A stretch of DNA of 64,000 nt, taken from NCBI GenBank assembly GCA_010356995.1, contig ML996697.1, positions 62,001 through 126,000 on the forward strand. Direction: 5' to 3'. Numbering within the stretch: the first letter of the stretch is position 1; each line of letters begins with the position of its first letter. This document shows, in pieces, positions 32,178-43,491 of the stretch. Origin of the DNA: Trichodelitschia bisporula (lineage: Eukaryota > Ascomycota > Dothideomycetes > Phaeotrichales > Phaeotrichaceae). The notes under the pieces were generated by a model, which did not search any database, was not told the origin of the DNA, and was given only the letters and a program-made list of their open reading frames with translations. The position numbers and the translations under genes were made by a program.

Positions 32178-35100
32178 CTACAACCACCGCCGCTTCCACC
32201 CGCCTGGAATCCCCACTCCACCACCACCTTCACTGGTCGACGTCGACGCGCTGCTGCCGCTCGACCTGGACGGCGGATCCACCGTCACTGTCACTGTAAC
32301 TGGCGTCGGGCAATTCGATGGGAGCGAGAAGGTATCCGACGCTGATGAGGATGTCGTGTCGGACGCAGTGTCAGACGCCGAAGTGCTGGTGGCCGTGTCC
32401 GATGCCGATGTGCTGGTGGCTGTGTCCGAGGCCGTGTCCGTCGCCGATGTGCTCGTCGGCGTGGCGGTGGGGTTGCTAACCGTGCTCGCCGGCGACGCGG
32501 TGTCGCCCGAGCTCGTGGCGGATGAGCTATCGGTGGCGCTGCTGTCGGAGGCCGTGGTGGTGGTGGTCGTGGCGCTGTCCGTTGCAGAGGAGGAGTCCGT
32601 TGCAGACGAGCCCGTTGCAGACGAATCCGTTGCAGAGGAGGAGTCCGTTGCAGACGAGCCTGTTGCAGACGAGGAGTCCGTTGCAGAGGAGGAGTCCGTT
32701 GCAGACGAGCCTGTTGCAGACGAGGAGTCCATCACAGAGGAGGAGTCCGTTGCAGACGAGCCCGTTGCAGACGAGGAGTCTGTAGCAGACGATGAGCTCT
32801 GCTCAGACGCGGTACTATCCGAGCTTGTCGAGCTCGAAGCGCTTGAAGCTACAGACGACGAGGATGTACTTGCTGAGCTAGTCGCAGAGTCCGAGGAGCT
32901 AGCTGATGAGCTCTCCGACGAGCTTGCCGAGGAACTGGTCGAAGAGCTGGTTGGGGCGGACGAGATGCTCGAGGAGCTCGTCGATGCCGATGAACTTGCC
33001 GAGCTGCTTGAATTGGTTGACGAATCGACTGACGAGCTTTGCGAACTTGAGGTACTCGAAGCTGCCGACGAGAACGTGGTGGCAGAGGGGCTCTCCGACG
33101 AGCTCGCCGACGAGCTGATTGAGCTGGCCGACGAGCTGATCGAGGAGCTTGCGGACGAGCCGGTCGAGGAGCTTACGGACGAGCTTTCCGAGGAACTGGT
33201 AGAGCTAGACGGGGCGGACAACCTAGCCGACGAGCTTCGTGGAGGAGCCAGCAGAAGAGCTAGGAGAAGAGCTGGCCGACGAGGTATCGCTGGAACCCGC
33301 TGAAGAACTCGTGGACGAGCTAGCAGGAGTGCGGGTCGATGAGCTTGCCGCGGAGCTAGTGGATGAGCTGGCCGAGGAACTGGCGGATGAGCTCGTCGAC
33401 GAACTGGCGGACACGGTATCTGAGGAGCTCGCCGAAGAACTCGTGGAGGAGCTTTCAGAGGAGCTAGTGGATGAGGTTGGGGGGGGGGTGGCTGACGAGC
33501 TGGAAGAAGAGCTGGTCGACAAGCTGACCGAAGAGCTCGAGGATAAGCTTGTCGACGAACTAGCTAACGCAGTATCGGAAGAGCTCGCCGAAGAACTCGT
33601 GGAGGAGCTAGCTGATGAGCTGGTCGACGATCTGGCAGGTGAGCTGGTCGACGAGCTAGCAGAAGAGCTGGTCGACGAGCTGGCAGATGAGCTTGAAGGT
33701 GAGCTTGTCGACGAACTAGCGGACGCAGTATCGGAAGAGCTCGCCGAAGAACTCGTGAAAGAGCTAGCAGACGAGTTGGTCGAAGAGCTCGCGGATGAGC
33801 TGCTCGAGGTGCTTGCAGATGAACTGACAGACGAGCTTATGGAGGAGCTGGCAGACGAGCTTGTGGAGGAGCTAGTCGACGAAATGGCAGAGGCGGTATC
33901 CGAAGAACTGGCCGAGGAGCTGGTCGAGGAGCTTGCTGACGAGCTCGTGAATGAGCTAGCGGATGAACTCGTGAATGAGCTAGCGGATGAACTCGTCGAA
34001 GAGCTTGCAGATGAACCGGCAGACGAGCTGGTCGGCGAGCTGGTCGACAAACTTGCGGACGAGCTCGTTGACGAACTAGCGGACGCGGTATCTGAGGAAC
34101 TTGTGGAGGAGCTAGCAAATGAGCTCGTGGAACTCGCCAAGGAGCTGGTCGAGGAGCTGGTCGACGAACTTGCTGGCGAACTGGTTGACAAACTAGCGGA
34201 TGAGCTCGTGGAACTCGCCGATGAACTGGCCGAGGAGCCGGTCGAGGAGCTAGCAGAAGAGCTTGTAGATGAGCTTGTAGACGAGCTGATCGAAGCGCTG
34301 GTCGAGGAGCTGGTGGAAGAACTTGTAGGCGAGCTTGTTGACGAGCTTGCGGAAGCACTGGTTGAGGAGCTGGTAGAAGAACTTGTAGGCGAGCTTGTGG
34401 ACGAGCTGGTCGAAGAGCTGGCCGAGGAACTTGTTGACGAGCTCGTCGATGAACTGGTCGAGGAACTTGCTGACGAGCTTGTCGACGAACTTGAAGATGT
34501 TGGAGACGATGTCGAAGATGACGAGGATGATGAAGTCGAAATAGATGAAGAAATTGGAGAAGACGTCGAAGATGATGAAGACGAAGATGAAGATGAAGAT
34601 GAAGAAGACGACAATGAAGACGAAGAAGATGAGGACGAGGAGGACGACGAAGAAGATGAAGACGACGAGGCCGAAGACGCAGTTGTCGATAACGGGTTGT
34701 CACTAACGTTGCCGATAAGCCACCCACTGTGTACATTGGCCGCCGCCTTCGGCAGCCCGCTGCCCCCCTTCTAGAAGCACGAGGCACCCGACGCCACGGA
34801 CGATGAATAGACAGCAACACTGCAGCCCGTCAAGGTGTAATTAGCCGAGCAGCGCTCCATGCACGTCGTCAAGTTGGTCGACGGGAAAGTCGTCGACAAT
34901 CCCTGGTACTGCAGCGCGGGAAGCGTACTGTCGACCGAGTATTTGACCTGGAAGATCTGGTTGTCGGACGTCGTATAGTAACTCGAGTTCGAGTAACCCC
35001 AGCATGTTGTCGTTTGCCGTACCCCCTTGTTGCTGACGTGTCCAAGGAGCCGAACTTGTTTTCGATCTCCGCCCGCTTTTGGGGCGTGATGCCCAGTTCT

Positions 35101-35207
35101 ACGGGATCGACGGCCTTGGGCCATTTTGGTACGGCGGCAACGAGAGACGAAAAGATGAGAAGGGCCCATAGCCAAAAGCTGGCTCGCCGGGAATCAAGGC
35201 CTACCAT
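32178..35207 (-). pseudogene. Serine-rich secreted/cell-wall protein gene, interrupted
   Basis: A signal peptide (from the ATG at 35207, ...LWALLIFSSLVAAVP) leads to a KR site and then to a small Cys domain (CWGY...ALQYQG...CMERCSANYTLTGCSVAVYSSS...SCF) resembling fungal WSC/PAN-like exterior modules. About 850 residues of nearly pure Ser with A, T, D and E follow, and a C-terminal CPTPVTVTVTV motif typical of adhesin-like proteins. The parts lie in three frame segments. There is a shift near 35030-35045, a TAG at 34771-34773 exactly after ...SCF within an otherwise open frame, and a shift near 33225-33235. No spliceable intron explains them. It is either a decayed host gene or one with sequence errors in low-complexity DNA. 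The intact form would be a mucin-like wall protein. Confidence 0.6.
33226..34700 (-). repeat. Ser-codon low-complexity tract
   Basis: About 1.5 kb of degenerate trinucleotide-like units on the minus strand encode SSTSSSASS variants; a longer period marked by SDTASASSST recurs at least five times. The plus strand of the same DNA is open as a long D/E/L-rich frame, a mirror effect of the codon bias. Confidence 0.8.
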
Positions 35208-35690
35208 GGTGGCCGCTGAGAAAATGGCCTAAAAAGAAAGACAAGACACAGTCACTATGCTAAGGGAAATACAAATGCCAAAAACGAGTGGCGGCGTGGT
35301 GTCAGGATTTGGCGGGAGGAATCAGGGATGGATTTAGGCAGGAACGGTTGACAGATGAGCCTCGCCCCGACAAGCCTTTTACATGCGATCCTACGACAGC
35401 ATAGCTTGTTTACACGCGTTAGCATGTTGCGGTGCGTTGGTGGAATGGAGTTGCGGTGCGGAATGGGCGCCCTGCCGCGCCTACACGCCACCCCTATCAG
35501 CCAAGTTAGCGGAGATCAAGCCATATCCACGGCAACGCGGCATTCTCAAGGTCGCTGATCAGCACAAGCATGCGGGAGAAGAAATGAATTGCTGTAGTAA
35601 CAGAGGGGACTTCGAACGCGCTTGCTAAGCGGCCGCGAGGCTGCCATTGCAGGGAGACCTCCTTGCCGCGGCCGCGTTTATCCCACCTGC
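35208..35690. other. Intergenic, no gene seen
   Basis: Promoter side of the serine-rich gene and 3' flank of the SDR gene. Confidence 0.4.
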
Positions 35691-36811
35691 TCAGATCTTT
35701 GCCGCGCGCAATTTTGAACTATCCATGCGGCGGCCTTCGTCGTCTTGCTCAGCTACCCTCAAATCTGGGAGCTGCGCTGGCATGATCCGTCGCGGTTCGG
35801 CGCCCTCAACAAGGGAGTACTTGGAAAAGTCGGTGACACCAACTGTGCGCAAAAAGTCTTCATCAAGCTCTAGTGAGCCGTTCACTTGGGACGTCGGGGC
35901 GCGTATCATGGCCAGGATGGCATCGGAAAAAATGGTCTGATGGCTATTAGTTGCCGCATCCTGCGCGAAGATGAAAACTTGCCGGTTTCCGAAGCTCCCG
36001 CCTATCGGTTTGGGGATTCTGAGTTGCCGCAGACTCGATGGCGGCTGCAGGCCAGATACTTGTAATCGCCATTCCCGTTTTGCCTTCGCGCTCCCAGTCC
36101 ATGGCCAGCCCCTTTGTCAAAACTGACATGCCGACTTTGCCCATGGCATACGCAGTTTTACCACGGAAGAAGCGCGAATAGATTGGCGGGCTGACGACGA
36201 TTATGCGGCCGACCCAGTTGTTCTTTTCGAAGTGCGGCAGGGCAGCCTGAACCGTCCCGTATAGCCCTAAAAGTATGTTAGCACCATCGGCGCCACCTTT
36301 CACTTTCACCGTACCTTCGATATTGACTTTCTGCATGAGCTGAAACCGCTTCATCGGCGAGTTTTGCACTGACGCCCACCAAATGGCTCCAGGATTGTAA
36401 ATCAGCACATCCAGCCGGCCGTACTTCTTCACAGTCCCATCAACCATACGAATGATGCTCTCATAATCACGCGTATCTACGGGGATGGCGGTCGCTTCGC
36501 CGCCGGCTTCCTTAATCTCGCGCACGACGGTGCTGATTGTGGACTGGGACGAGTTCGGGTTTGGGGGGAAAGGATTGGCCTTGGATGCATCGGACACGGT
36601 TTTGGCGGCGACGACAACTGAGAGGTGAGTTAGTCGGCGGTTTGGAGGCTTTTTGGCTTTGATGTACCTGCATAGCCGTTCCTGTGCCGCACGTTAGCTT
36701 TCGATGTTGAGCTCGAGGTTGAGCAGGAACAAACCTTGCAAGGTCGATGGCAATCTGTCTGCCGATGCCCCTCGACGCACCAACAACAAGTGCAACCTGT
36801 ATAGGTGCCAT
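35691..36811 (-). CDS. Short-chain dehydrogenase, HSDL2-like (307 aa)
   Basis: Exons on the minus strand are 36811-36735, 36681-36668, 36617-36315, 36266-35983 and 35936-35691; all phases agree. Exon 2 is only 14 nt and supplies RNGYA(V), needed for the expected LARNGYAVVVAAKT. The fourth intron (35982-35937) has a GC donor (GCAAGT) with a good acceptor. The Rossmann motif is VGASRGIG. The NAG position reads YNPGA. The catalytic Ser (VVSPP) and the YAMGK motif are present, so it should be active with NAD(P). The C-terminal LRKPTIFSDAILAM...DEDFLR...PRRIMPAQ is typical of the fungal and animal hydroxysteroid-dehydrogenase-like protein 2 group, which is linked to peroxisomes or mitochondria and lipid metabolism. 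No SCP2 domain is fused here. Substrate unknown. Confidence 0.85.
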
Positions 36812-37628
36812 TTGAATGTAGCACTGAGCTCTTCGAACCGTGGGAGATGCTGTTGGGAGACTGAAGCTGCAGAACTGGATACAGACGGAGTGGTTGGGTC
36901 AAACTTGTTGAAAGGGAAGGGAACTGCTCAGGTAGGATCTGACAAAGGTTCAGGCCGACTATTATGAAGCACACTCGTCTCGGGAAAGCACCGTGTGAGC
37001 TTCATCGCAGTCGGCTCACTCTCACGAGCGATTACTGAGCGACTTGACGTTCAAGGGTTCCTCGGGCCAAGATTAGAACTAGATGCGGAGGTGGCTTGCG
37101 ACAAGATCCCCAGTTCTGCCCCACAATCCCAGGCGCCACCGAACCGCATACCCGTGATGCCGCATCGGATTGTGCTCCGGTCTGACGGGTTTATCGGCAC
37201 TTTGCGCTGCAGTCTTACTTTGCCTGTTGAATCCGCTAAAGCATAGTAAATTTTTTGAGCAAACCGAGCTTCAGGACGGTGCAATGGCGTCCTGATCAGT
37301 CTGCATGACTCTCCGGTGTAATAAAAGACGGGTGATTACTGATCGACATCCTCGGCCAAAGCTCCACATGCTAGCGCCCCCCCCCCACCAACGACATCCA
37401 AGGCTGGCCGGCCTACCATCGCAACTTAATAATTCCCCAGCCTCGAAACTGAGTTCGCAATTGAATCTTTTGCCAAGTTTATGGTGCCATACTTCCTATA
37501 GCGAACGAACAGCCTTGACCAACTCAGTGAGTGGATCGTGTCTAATCCCGGGCGTCAAACAGCCAGCCAACTGATGCATGCCATGCAGACGCCAAAGACT
37601 CCAGATCTACCCTGTGGCGCTCCTGAAG
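36812..37628. other. Divergent promoter region
   Basis: Lies between the divergent SDR and glutathione transferase genes and could be shared by both. No gene is seen. Confidence 0.45.
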
Positions 37629-38630
37629 ATGGGTGGGAAAATTGATTGTTATGTCGACTGCGTGCGTCCCTGAGTTCCCGGATTGGCGGGCCCCTAACCT
37701 TATGGCATCCACGTGCTTGCATCGCTCATGTTCGCTAGAACTCGCCGTATTCGCTGTACGCCGTTATCTATCTTCGGAAGAACCGCAAGGCACTCGAATC
37801 ATATGGCGTAGAGGTTGAGTAGGTTCGACTACCCTCTGGGCTGTATAGACTGACAAAGCTTGCTAGATTCTTCCCTGTCTTCCTGTAAGTCGACACCTTA
37901 AAGGTATCGTCGCAAACGGATGCTTATTCTTGGCCAATCAAGGGGGGGTATCATGCAAAACAGCGGTAAGTTAGCTAAATGGGCCACTTGAGCACGTCTG
38001 ACGGATCTCAAGGGAATACTCCGCCATGGAAGCTTCCCGCCAAAGCGAAGCACGGGCAACTTGATGGGAAGCGCGCCCAGAAATACTTTGGTGTCGAGCT
38101 CACTCCGCCCAAATTCTTCCCCATCATGACATTGCTCGTAAGATCCCCGCACTAAAGCCTTGAACGAATTCTGAACCTAGCTTGCTAGCCGCTCCGCAGC
38201 ATGGTGTACATCAAGGAGAAATATCCCCGCGACCAGTACGAGACCATGCTGCAGGAACTCTGGACGGGCTACTGGGGAGATCACCTGGACCTTAGCAAGC
38301 CCGACATAATGTCGAAAGTCTTCGCCAGGCACTTCAAGCCCGAGGAGGTCGAGCAAATCATGAAAGCGGGAACGTCGCCGGAGTACAAACAAAAGCTGTC
38401 CAAGATAACCGGCCGGCTGGTTGAATCCGGAGCCTACGGCTGCCCGTGGTTTGAAGTAACCAACAGCAAAGGGAAGACGGAACCGTTCTTCGGCAGCGAT
38501 AGGTGAGCTTCCCCCCGTCGCCATTTAAGTCCACAACTCACCGCACGACAGGTGGCATTACATGTACCAATTCCTCGACCTCCCATTCCAGGACATCGCG
38601 CTGCCCGAGAAGCCGCAAACAAAGCTGTAG
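37629..38630 (+). CDS. Kappa-class glutathione S-transferase (223 aa)
   Basis: Seven exons: 37629-37661, 37739-37818, 37867-37884, 37943-37965, 38013-38137, 38189-38502 and 38552-38630. The phases all close. Exons 3 and 4 are microexons of 18 and 23 nt. The product starts MGGKIDCYVDC, followed by SPYS, whose first Ser matches the catalytic serine of GST kappa. It continues YGVEVEFFPVFLGGIMQNSGNTPPW and LPAKAKHG and ends with the GAYGCPWFEV loop and FGSDRW near the C-terminus, all hallmarks of the DsbA-like kappa class. Length fits the family (about 226). Kappa enzymes act in mitochondria or peroxisomes on glutathione conjugates. The ATG at 38201 inside exon 6 is not the true start. Confidence 0.9.
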
Positions 38631-41481
38631 ATATCACCCGTAGTATTATCCCCCCCATTATTCCAATACCATCACCATTAGCATCCACACATACCGCAAT
38701 GTATCCTCACATTTCCCCACCTCAAAACCATAAACACCCCACCCGCGCAGGCTATCCCAGTCACTCCACCCCTCCCCCCCCCTACCCCCCAGTCCATCAA
38801 ATCGCCCCACCCGCAGCCCACCACCGCCACCCCGCGGGCACGCACGTCTCGCCCACCCACCCGCCGCACGCACGTCGCACGCGCACCACACACCCGCCTC
38901 CCCGATCCGCCGCCGCCCACCCTAGTTCGCTACGTTCCAGCGGTCGCGGCCACGGACACAGCGCATCCGGCCGATCTTTGACAGCGGGAGGCGGGGTGCA
39001 ATCGGTGTGGGGTGGATGGTCGAGGTGGATGGATGCTGCAACTAGGTTCAGAGGTAAGAAGAGGGTGCAGCGTGCGAAGATAAGATGTGATTGTTGTTCA
39101 TGTTCGCTCCACGGCGATGCGCTTTTGATCGCGCTCGAGGAGGGCACCTGTTGCTGTCAAGAGGGGTGGTGGGCAGGGCTTTTCGACGGTCTAATGGGGG
39201 TGGCGTGTGCGGTGCTGGTCTGAGCTGTGCGACGTGGAACGTGGAAGGGGCCGCAATTGTGGGGAAGCGTGCGACTGGGTTGTGGGATGGGATGGGTGCA
39301 ATTGCCGGGTGTTAGGAGTTGGATGGCTAGCTGTTGGCAAACCGGCGAAGAAGTTGCCCGTTGCCAGTGCCGTGGGGCTTTGCTAAGTATATGTACGGAG
39401 TCAGAGAGCGAATGGTTAAGAGTCCATGGTTCGTGATGACTGGCGAGCCGTTGGGCTTTTGTTTGAATCCGTGGCGTTTGAACGGGATTTTGTATATTCA
39501 TGGTAGCTTAATGCTTTCGCATCGATGTTGTCAGGCTGTATCCCGGGAAAAGCAACGCTTTGGTAGTGAAGAGGCCGCCAGGGATTTTTTTGCAACTCAC
39601 GTTCCCACATCTGACTACTCACAATATCTGAACTCCCAAACTTCCGAGGAGGATTACGGTAGTGGATGAAGTGGAACTGGCCGTTACGAGAGGATAGAAC
39701 AAGCTTTAACTGAGGACACCCATCCACCACTAGGATCCCATGCTAGCGGCAGACCTGACAGGACTTTTGACCGAAAAGGGCCTCCACCAACCAGTGGCCG
39801 TAAATGGCATCATATGGCCGCCATGTACAGCTACGACGGCAGCAAAACGACCAGGGTAAGTGCGTCCGCGGCTCCGCAGGTTCGCCAGCGAACGTTGGCG
39901 TCGCCATCGAATCAAATCGCTCCGTCCCCGCAAGTCTCAAGCGCATGCGCACCCAAGCTCAGGTACAGGTACATGTGCGAAATGTGGGAGCAAACAAATC
40001 TGACTCTGAGCCAACGTCCATGGCCCGCGCGGCAGGGATTGCAACGTGGGCGTTAGGAAGCAGTTGCCAAGCGCGGTTGTCGATGTCAGAATACTGCACG
40101 CTGCCGCCCATCGCTTACTAGGTCTGGCCGTTCAGAGTGCTAAAGTTTTGCAGATTCTTGGGTGTGGATAGGGAAGGGGTGGTGACGGCGAAGTGTGCTC
40201 CGCTGGCTGTGTCGGGGTTGTGACTCGTACAATACGAGCAGGCCCAGCGCCGCCATGGCAGCGTCCGACGGTGGTACAAAAGAGCCTCAGATCGCGCATC
40301 AGAGATCTATTGAGTTCAATTGGTGCTCAAGCAGAGTTTTCCTTCTAGATGCCCAAATTCTCCATCGTGAAAGCCACCACCGCGGAGAGGGCCGAGGGCG
40401 AGCGTGCATGGAGAGTACAGCAGAATCGTAACCCGAGACCTTCTGCACTCTACTCTCTTTGACATGCTCTGAGCTTCATCCTCTTGAGACATCATTTCCC
40501 TTGTTAACCGCAACGTCGCAGTGGTCGAGATCCGGGGTTGCTGGCATGCCCTTCTACGGGAGCAAAGGCAATTTTCTCTTGCCGCGGCCCGCATCCGAGA
40601 CTTTTGATATGCTTCGTCCAATGGGTAGTCCCCGCGTCTGGAGAAGGAATGAGATATGTTGGCCGAATTCGGAGAGTTGGGGATACCAGACTGTGTGGAA
40701 TCGATATTAGCACTCCTGAGAATCTAGCTTTCGTCAGTATAAGTCATGAGACATTGTCATGAAGCTTGTGAAACCGCTCTTTGATTCTTTCCATCTCTCG
40801 CGTCAAACTGCACCTGCCACCTGCTGCGATTAGCCTGTCAGCTACGACCATTCAACCAGGCGGGTTTGCAAACCTCAACACCTTCCCCGCCTATCGCTCC
40901 GCGAGACAGACCCTCAGTCTCTACGAGCCACATCATCCCCGCAAATAGTCAGTGGCAAACTTTTCACCGGGTAAGCCTATGGCCCCCGCTGCCTTCCTCA
41001 TGCACACATATACGGCTAGGTAATGACGAAATGCATAATCAGAGCTTCTAGCCGTCAAAACTGCACATCCCCGAATCGGAAAGCGTGGTCAGATCGCCAA
41101 GCATTTGCTTTTGATAAATCGATTCAGTTCCACCAACGCCCACTTACTCTCGCTTCCAACTGCATTGGCAAGTGTCGCAAAGTAATACGAAACATTGCTC
41201 GACGGTCGAATATCGTCGGTAAGATCCCTCAAGGCCGAGAGAGTCAAGCGAGAGCGCGTCTCCGGCGGCTAACTGCTGCACATAGCCTGGAGCTACCGCT
41301 CTTCCGCTGCAGAGCGAATACCTGCATTTCAATCGTTGCAGAATAACCTGAAGGCGCTTAGCGGCATACTCAAAATCCTTCGGTCAATCGGGGCGGTGAA
41401 CGTCATCCAGGGAGCGGTGCCACCGGCCCCTCAGCGCTTTGCGTCGGTTGCGAAGGAGGGGAAGCGCTGTCGCGCTCCGAC
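38631..41481. other. 2.85 kb without a supported gene
   Basis: 38640-38960 is C/A-rich low complexity and 38960-39330 is G-rich; the rest has only short frames on both strands. The final ~100 bp is the leader of the Myb-like gene. Confidence 0.4.
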
Positions 41482-42917
41482 ATGATGCCTGCGCAGTATC
41501 AGTTCGCAAAACCTGAAGCGGACGAAGGACTCACTACGCGCACATTTGCATACATACAAGATGTGTTCAACCACGCGCACCTTGGCGGCATCGGAAGCCA
41601 GTTTCCCATAAACGCGGCTCCTGAATATAATGTCAGTGAGCCGAATCGAGGTATGCTGCAATGCTGACGATGTAAGTACCACATTTCGTATGCTGATGGT
41701 CGTACCGCCACAGATGAACCCAGTCTGAGCCATACATACATCGAGGAAATGGAACTGATGATGGGGACCGACTCGTTTGATGCCGGCAATGGCACTCTCA
41801 GCCATCTCATGCATAACGATGTCTCCATGGGAAACAGCGTCAATCATGTGGATCAAGCCATTGCAGACTGGCCAGTGCCTTGTCAGGGCCAAGGAGGACA
41901 TCAAGCTAGCCCGCGACCGGATAATGGTCACCCGGGTTGGAATTGGTCTCCGAAGAACGACGGGACAACTGGAATGTCTGTCGAGCACGGATTCGCCGGT
42001 CACTCCGCTCTCGTCTCCGAACCACCCGACCTTGTCAATACGCCATGTGGATTCTCTAGCTCGTTTGAGTCCAACCAGTACCCTCACAGCTCTGCACATG
42101 CCCCTGAATCATCGTACCGCGCTGTCACGTCGGTGCCCCAGGAATTCCAAACATTCCAGGATATTCACAAGGACGACATGCCGGGAGCGTGGCCTAATGG
42201 CCAGCATGTGGTATGGCCATACGAACACGTCCACGATTTGTTCCATTCTGGGCATCCTATGGATATTGATCCCCTGGGAACCGACGTCGGGACCATGGCG
42301 CCTGAGTACATCCTGCCGTCACAGTTGACTCCTGGGATGTTCGGAGAGCCGCAAGTCGCACATCCCATTTCTCCTGGAGTTCCCATCGTCGAACAGGCTT
42401 GGGAACCATTTGCGGGGCCATTTGAGGATCACATGGAGTCCTCTCCAACTACAGAGCAGGCTGGTGAAGACAGCCCGGCCAGTTTAGAGGGCGATAAAAA
42501 GGCCCTTCGTGATCAATTTCTTGTCGACTCGCGGCGTCGCGGCCTCTCGTATAGAGAGATCAAGGAGCTCGGGGGTTTCAGTGAGGCTGAATCAACGCTC
42601 CGTGGTCGGTACCGGACGTTGACGAAGGAGAAGCAAGACCGAGTGCGCAAGCCGGTCTGGGAACCAGAAGATGTAAGTTCGCATGGTGCTATCTGCCGTG
42701 AGATATGTTAATGATGCAGATTCGTCTGCTGAACCAAGCCGTCAACGAGCTTATGGGGTACGGCCGGTCTCGCAAGTCGCACCACCATGCCGATGGAGCC
42801 AGCATTCCGTGGAAGGACGTCGCTCAGTACATCGTCGACAACGGCGGTTCATACCACTTCGGCAATTCCACCTGCAAAAAGAAGTGGATGGAGATTCGAC
42901 AGAAGCGGAAGAAGTGA
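41482..42917 (+). CDS. Myb-like DNA-binding protein (441 aa)
   Basis: Exons are 41482-41650, 41714-42672 and 42720-42917, with introns of 63 (phase 1) and 47 nt (phase 0). The first ~330 residues are polar and poorly conserved. From KKALRDQFLVDSRRRG a helical region begins (LSYREIKELGGFSEAESTLRGRYRTLTK). After the last intron, a Myb/SANT-like helix set follows (IRLLNQAVNEL, IPWKDVAQYIVDNGGSYHFGNSTCKKKWME), with a basic end. This pair, a short HTH followed by a Myb-like repeat at the extreme C-terminus, is a common Pezizomycotina arrangement of unknown targets. Probably a nuclear regulator. Two ATGs stand in tandem at the start. Confidence 0.8.
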
Positions 42918-43491
42918 GATGGAAATGGGCGTTACGGTTCGGGAGTTCGGTCTGGGTCGGCTGGTTCGGGAAGGTCTGCTGCTGCATGATTTAGCTGGGT
43001 ACCTAGGCGTCTGTTTTTAGTCAAAGGTGCTCCATAGCTTCGTATGTCGACTATGTACTTAGGAAGGGGGAATAGGGGCGGTGGTTGAGGTTGAGAACTG
43101 TCAATGGAATAGGTAGCTGGATGACAAGACACGAGATTCATGGCTCTCAACACATGAGATCCATTTTGGTGAACGGGCACTAGAGGCTCAAGATCTAGTG
43201 GCTAATTGCATGCTGAAGAGGCAAACCGGCGTGTTAGCTTACAATGATATTCCAATGATCAGGCAGACGAAGTGATGGTCGTGGTCCTTGGAGGGAGCGG
43301 ATGCCGAGATATCCCGGAAGCAAGAGCGGGGCGCCACATCTCCAGCCCCGGCCGCCACAGTTGGACTTCCGTCAAACAATCCAGGGACGACGGCAAGTCT
43401 TTACAGCGGTCATCCGTCCCACAATCAAGATACCTGGTTAATCAAACGCTCGTACCGACACTGCTCACTATCCGCATTTCGCTCTGCGAAG
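42918..43491. other. Intergenic, promoter of the apa2-like gene
   Basis: The frame of the next gene stays open upstream to ~43288 but has no ATG there. No other gene is seen. Confidence 0.45.

Noticed and set aside
32356-34774. Long plus-strand acidic-leucine frames
   Set aside because: They are the antisense image of the Ser-codon repeat on the minus strand.
38201-38506. Start of the glutathione transferase at the ATG 38201
   Set aside because: Upstream exons restore the conserved N-terminus and catalytic serine, so this ATG is internal.
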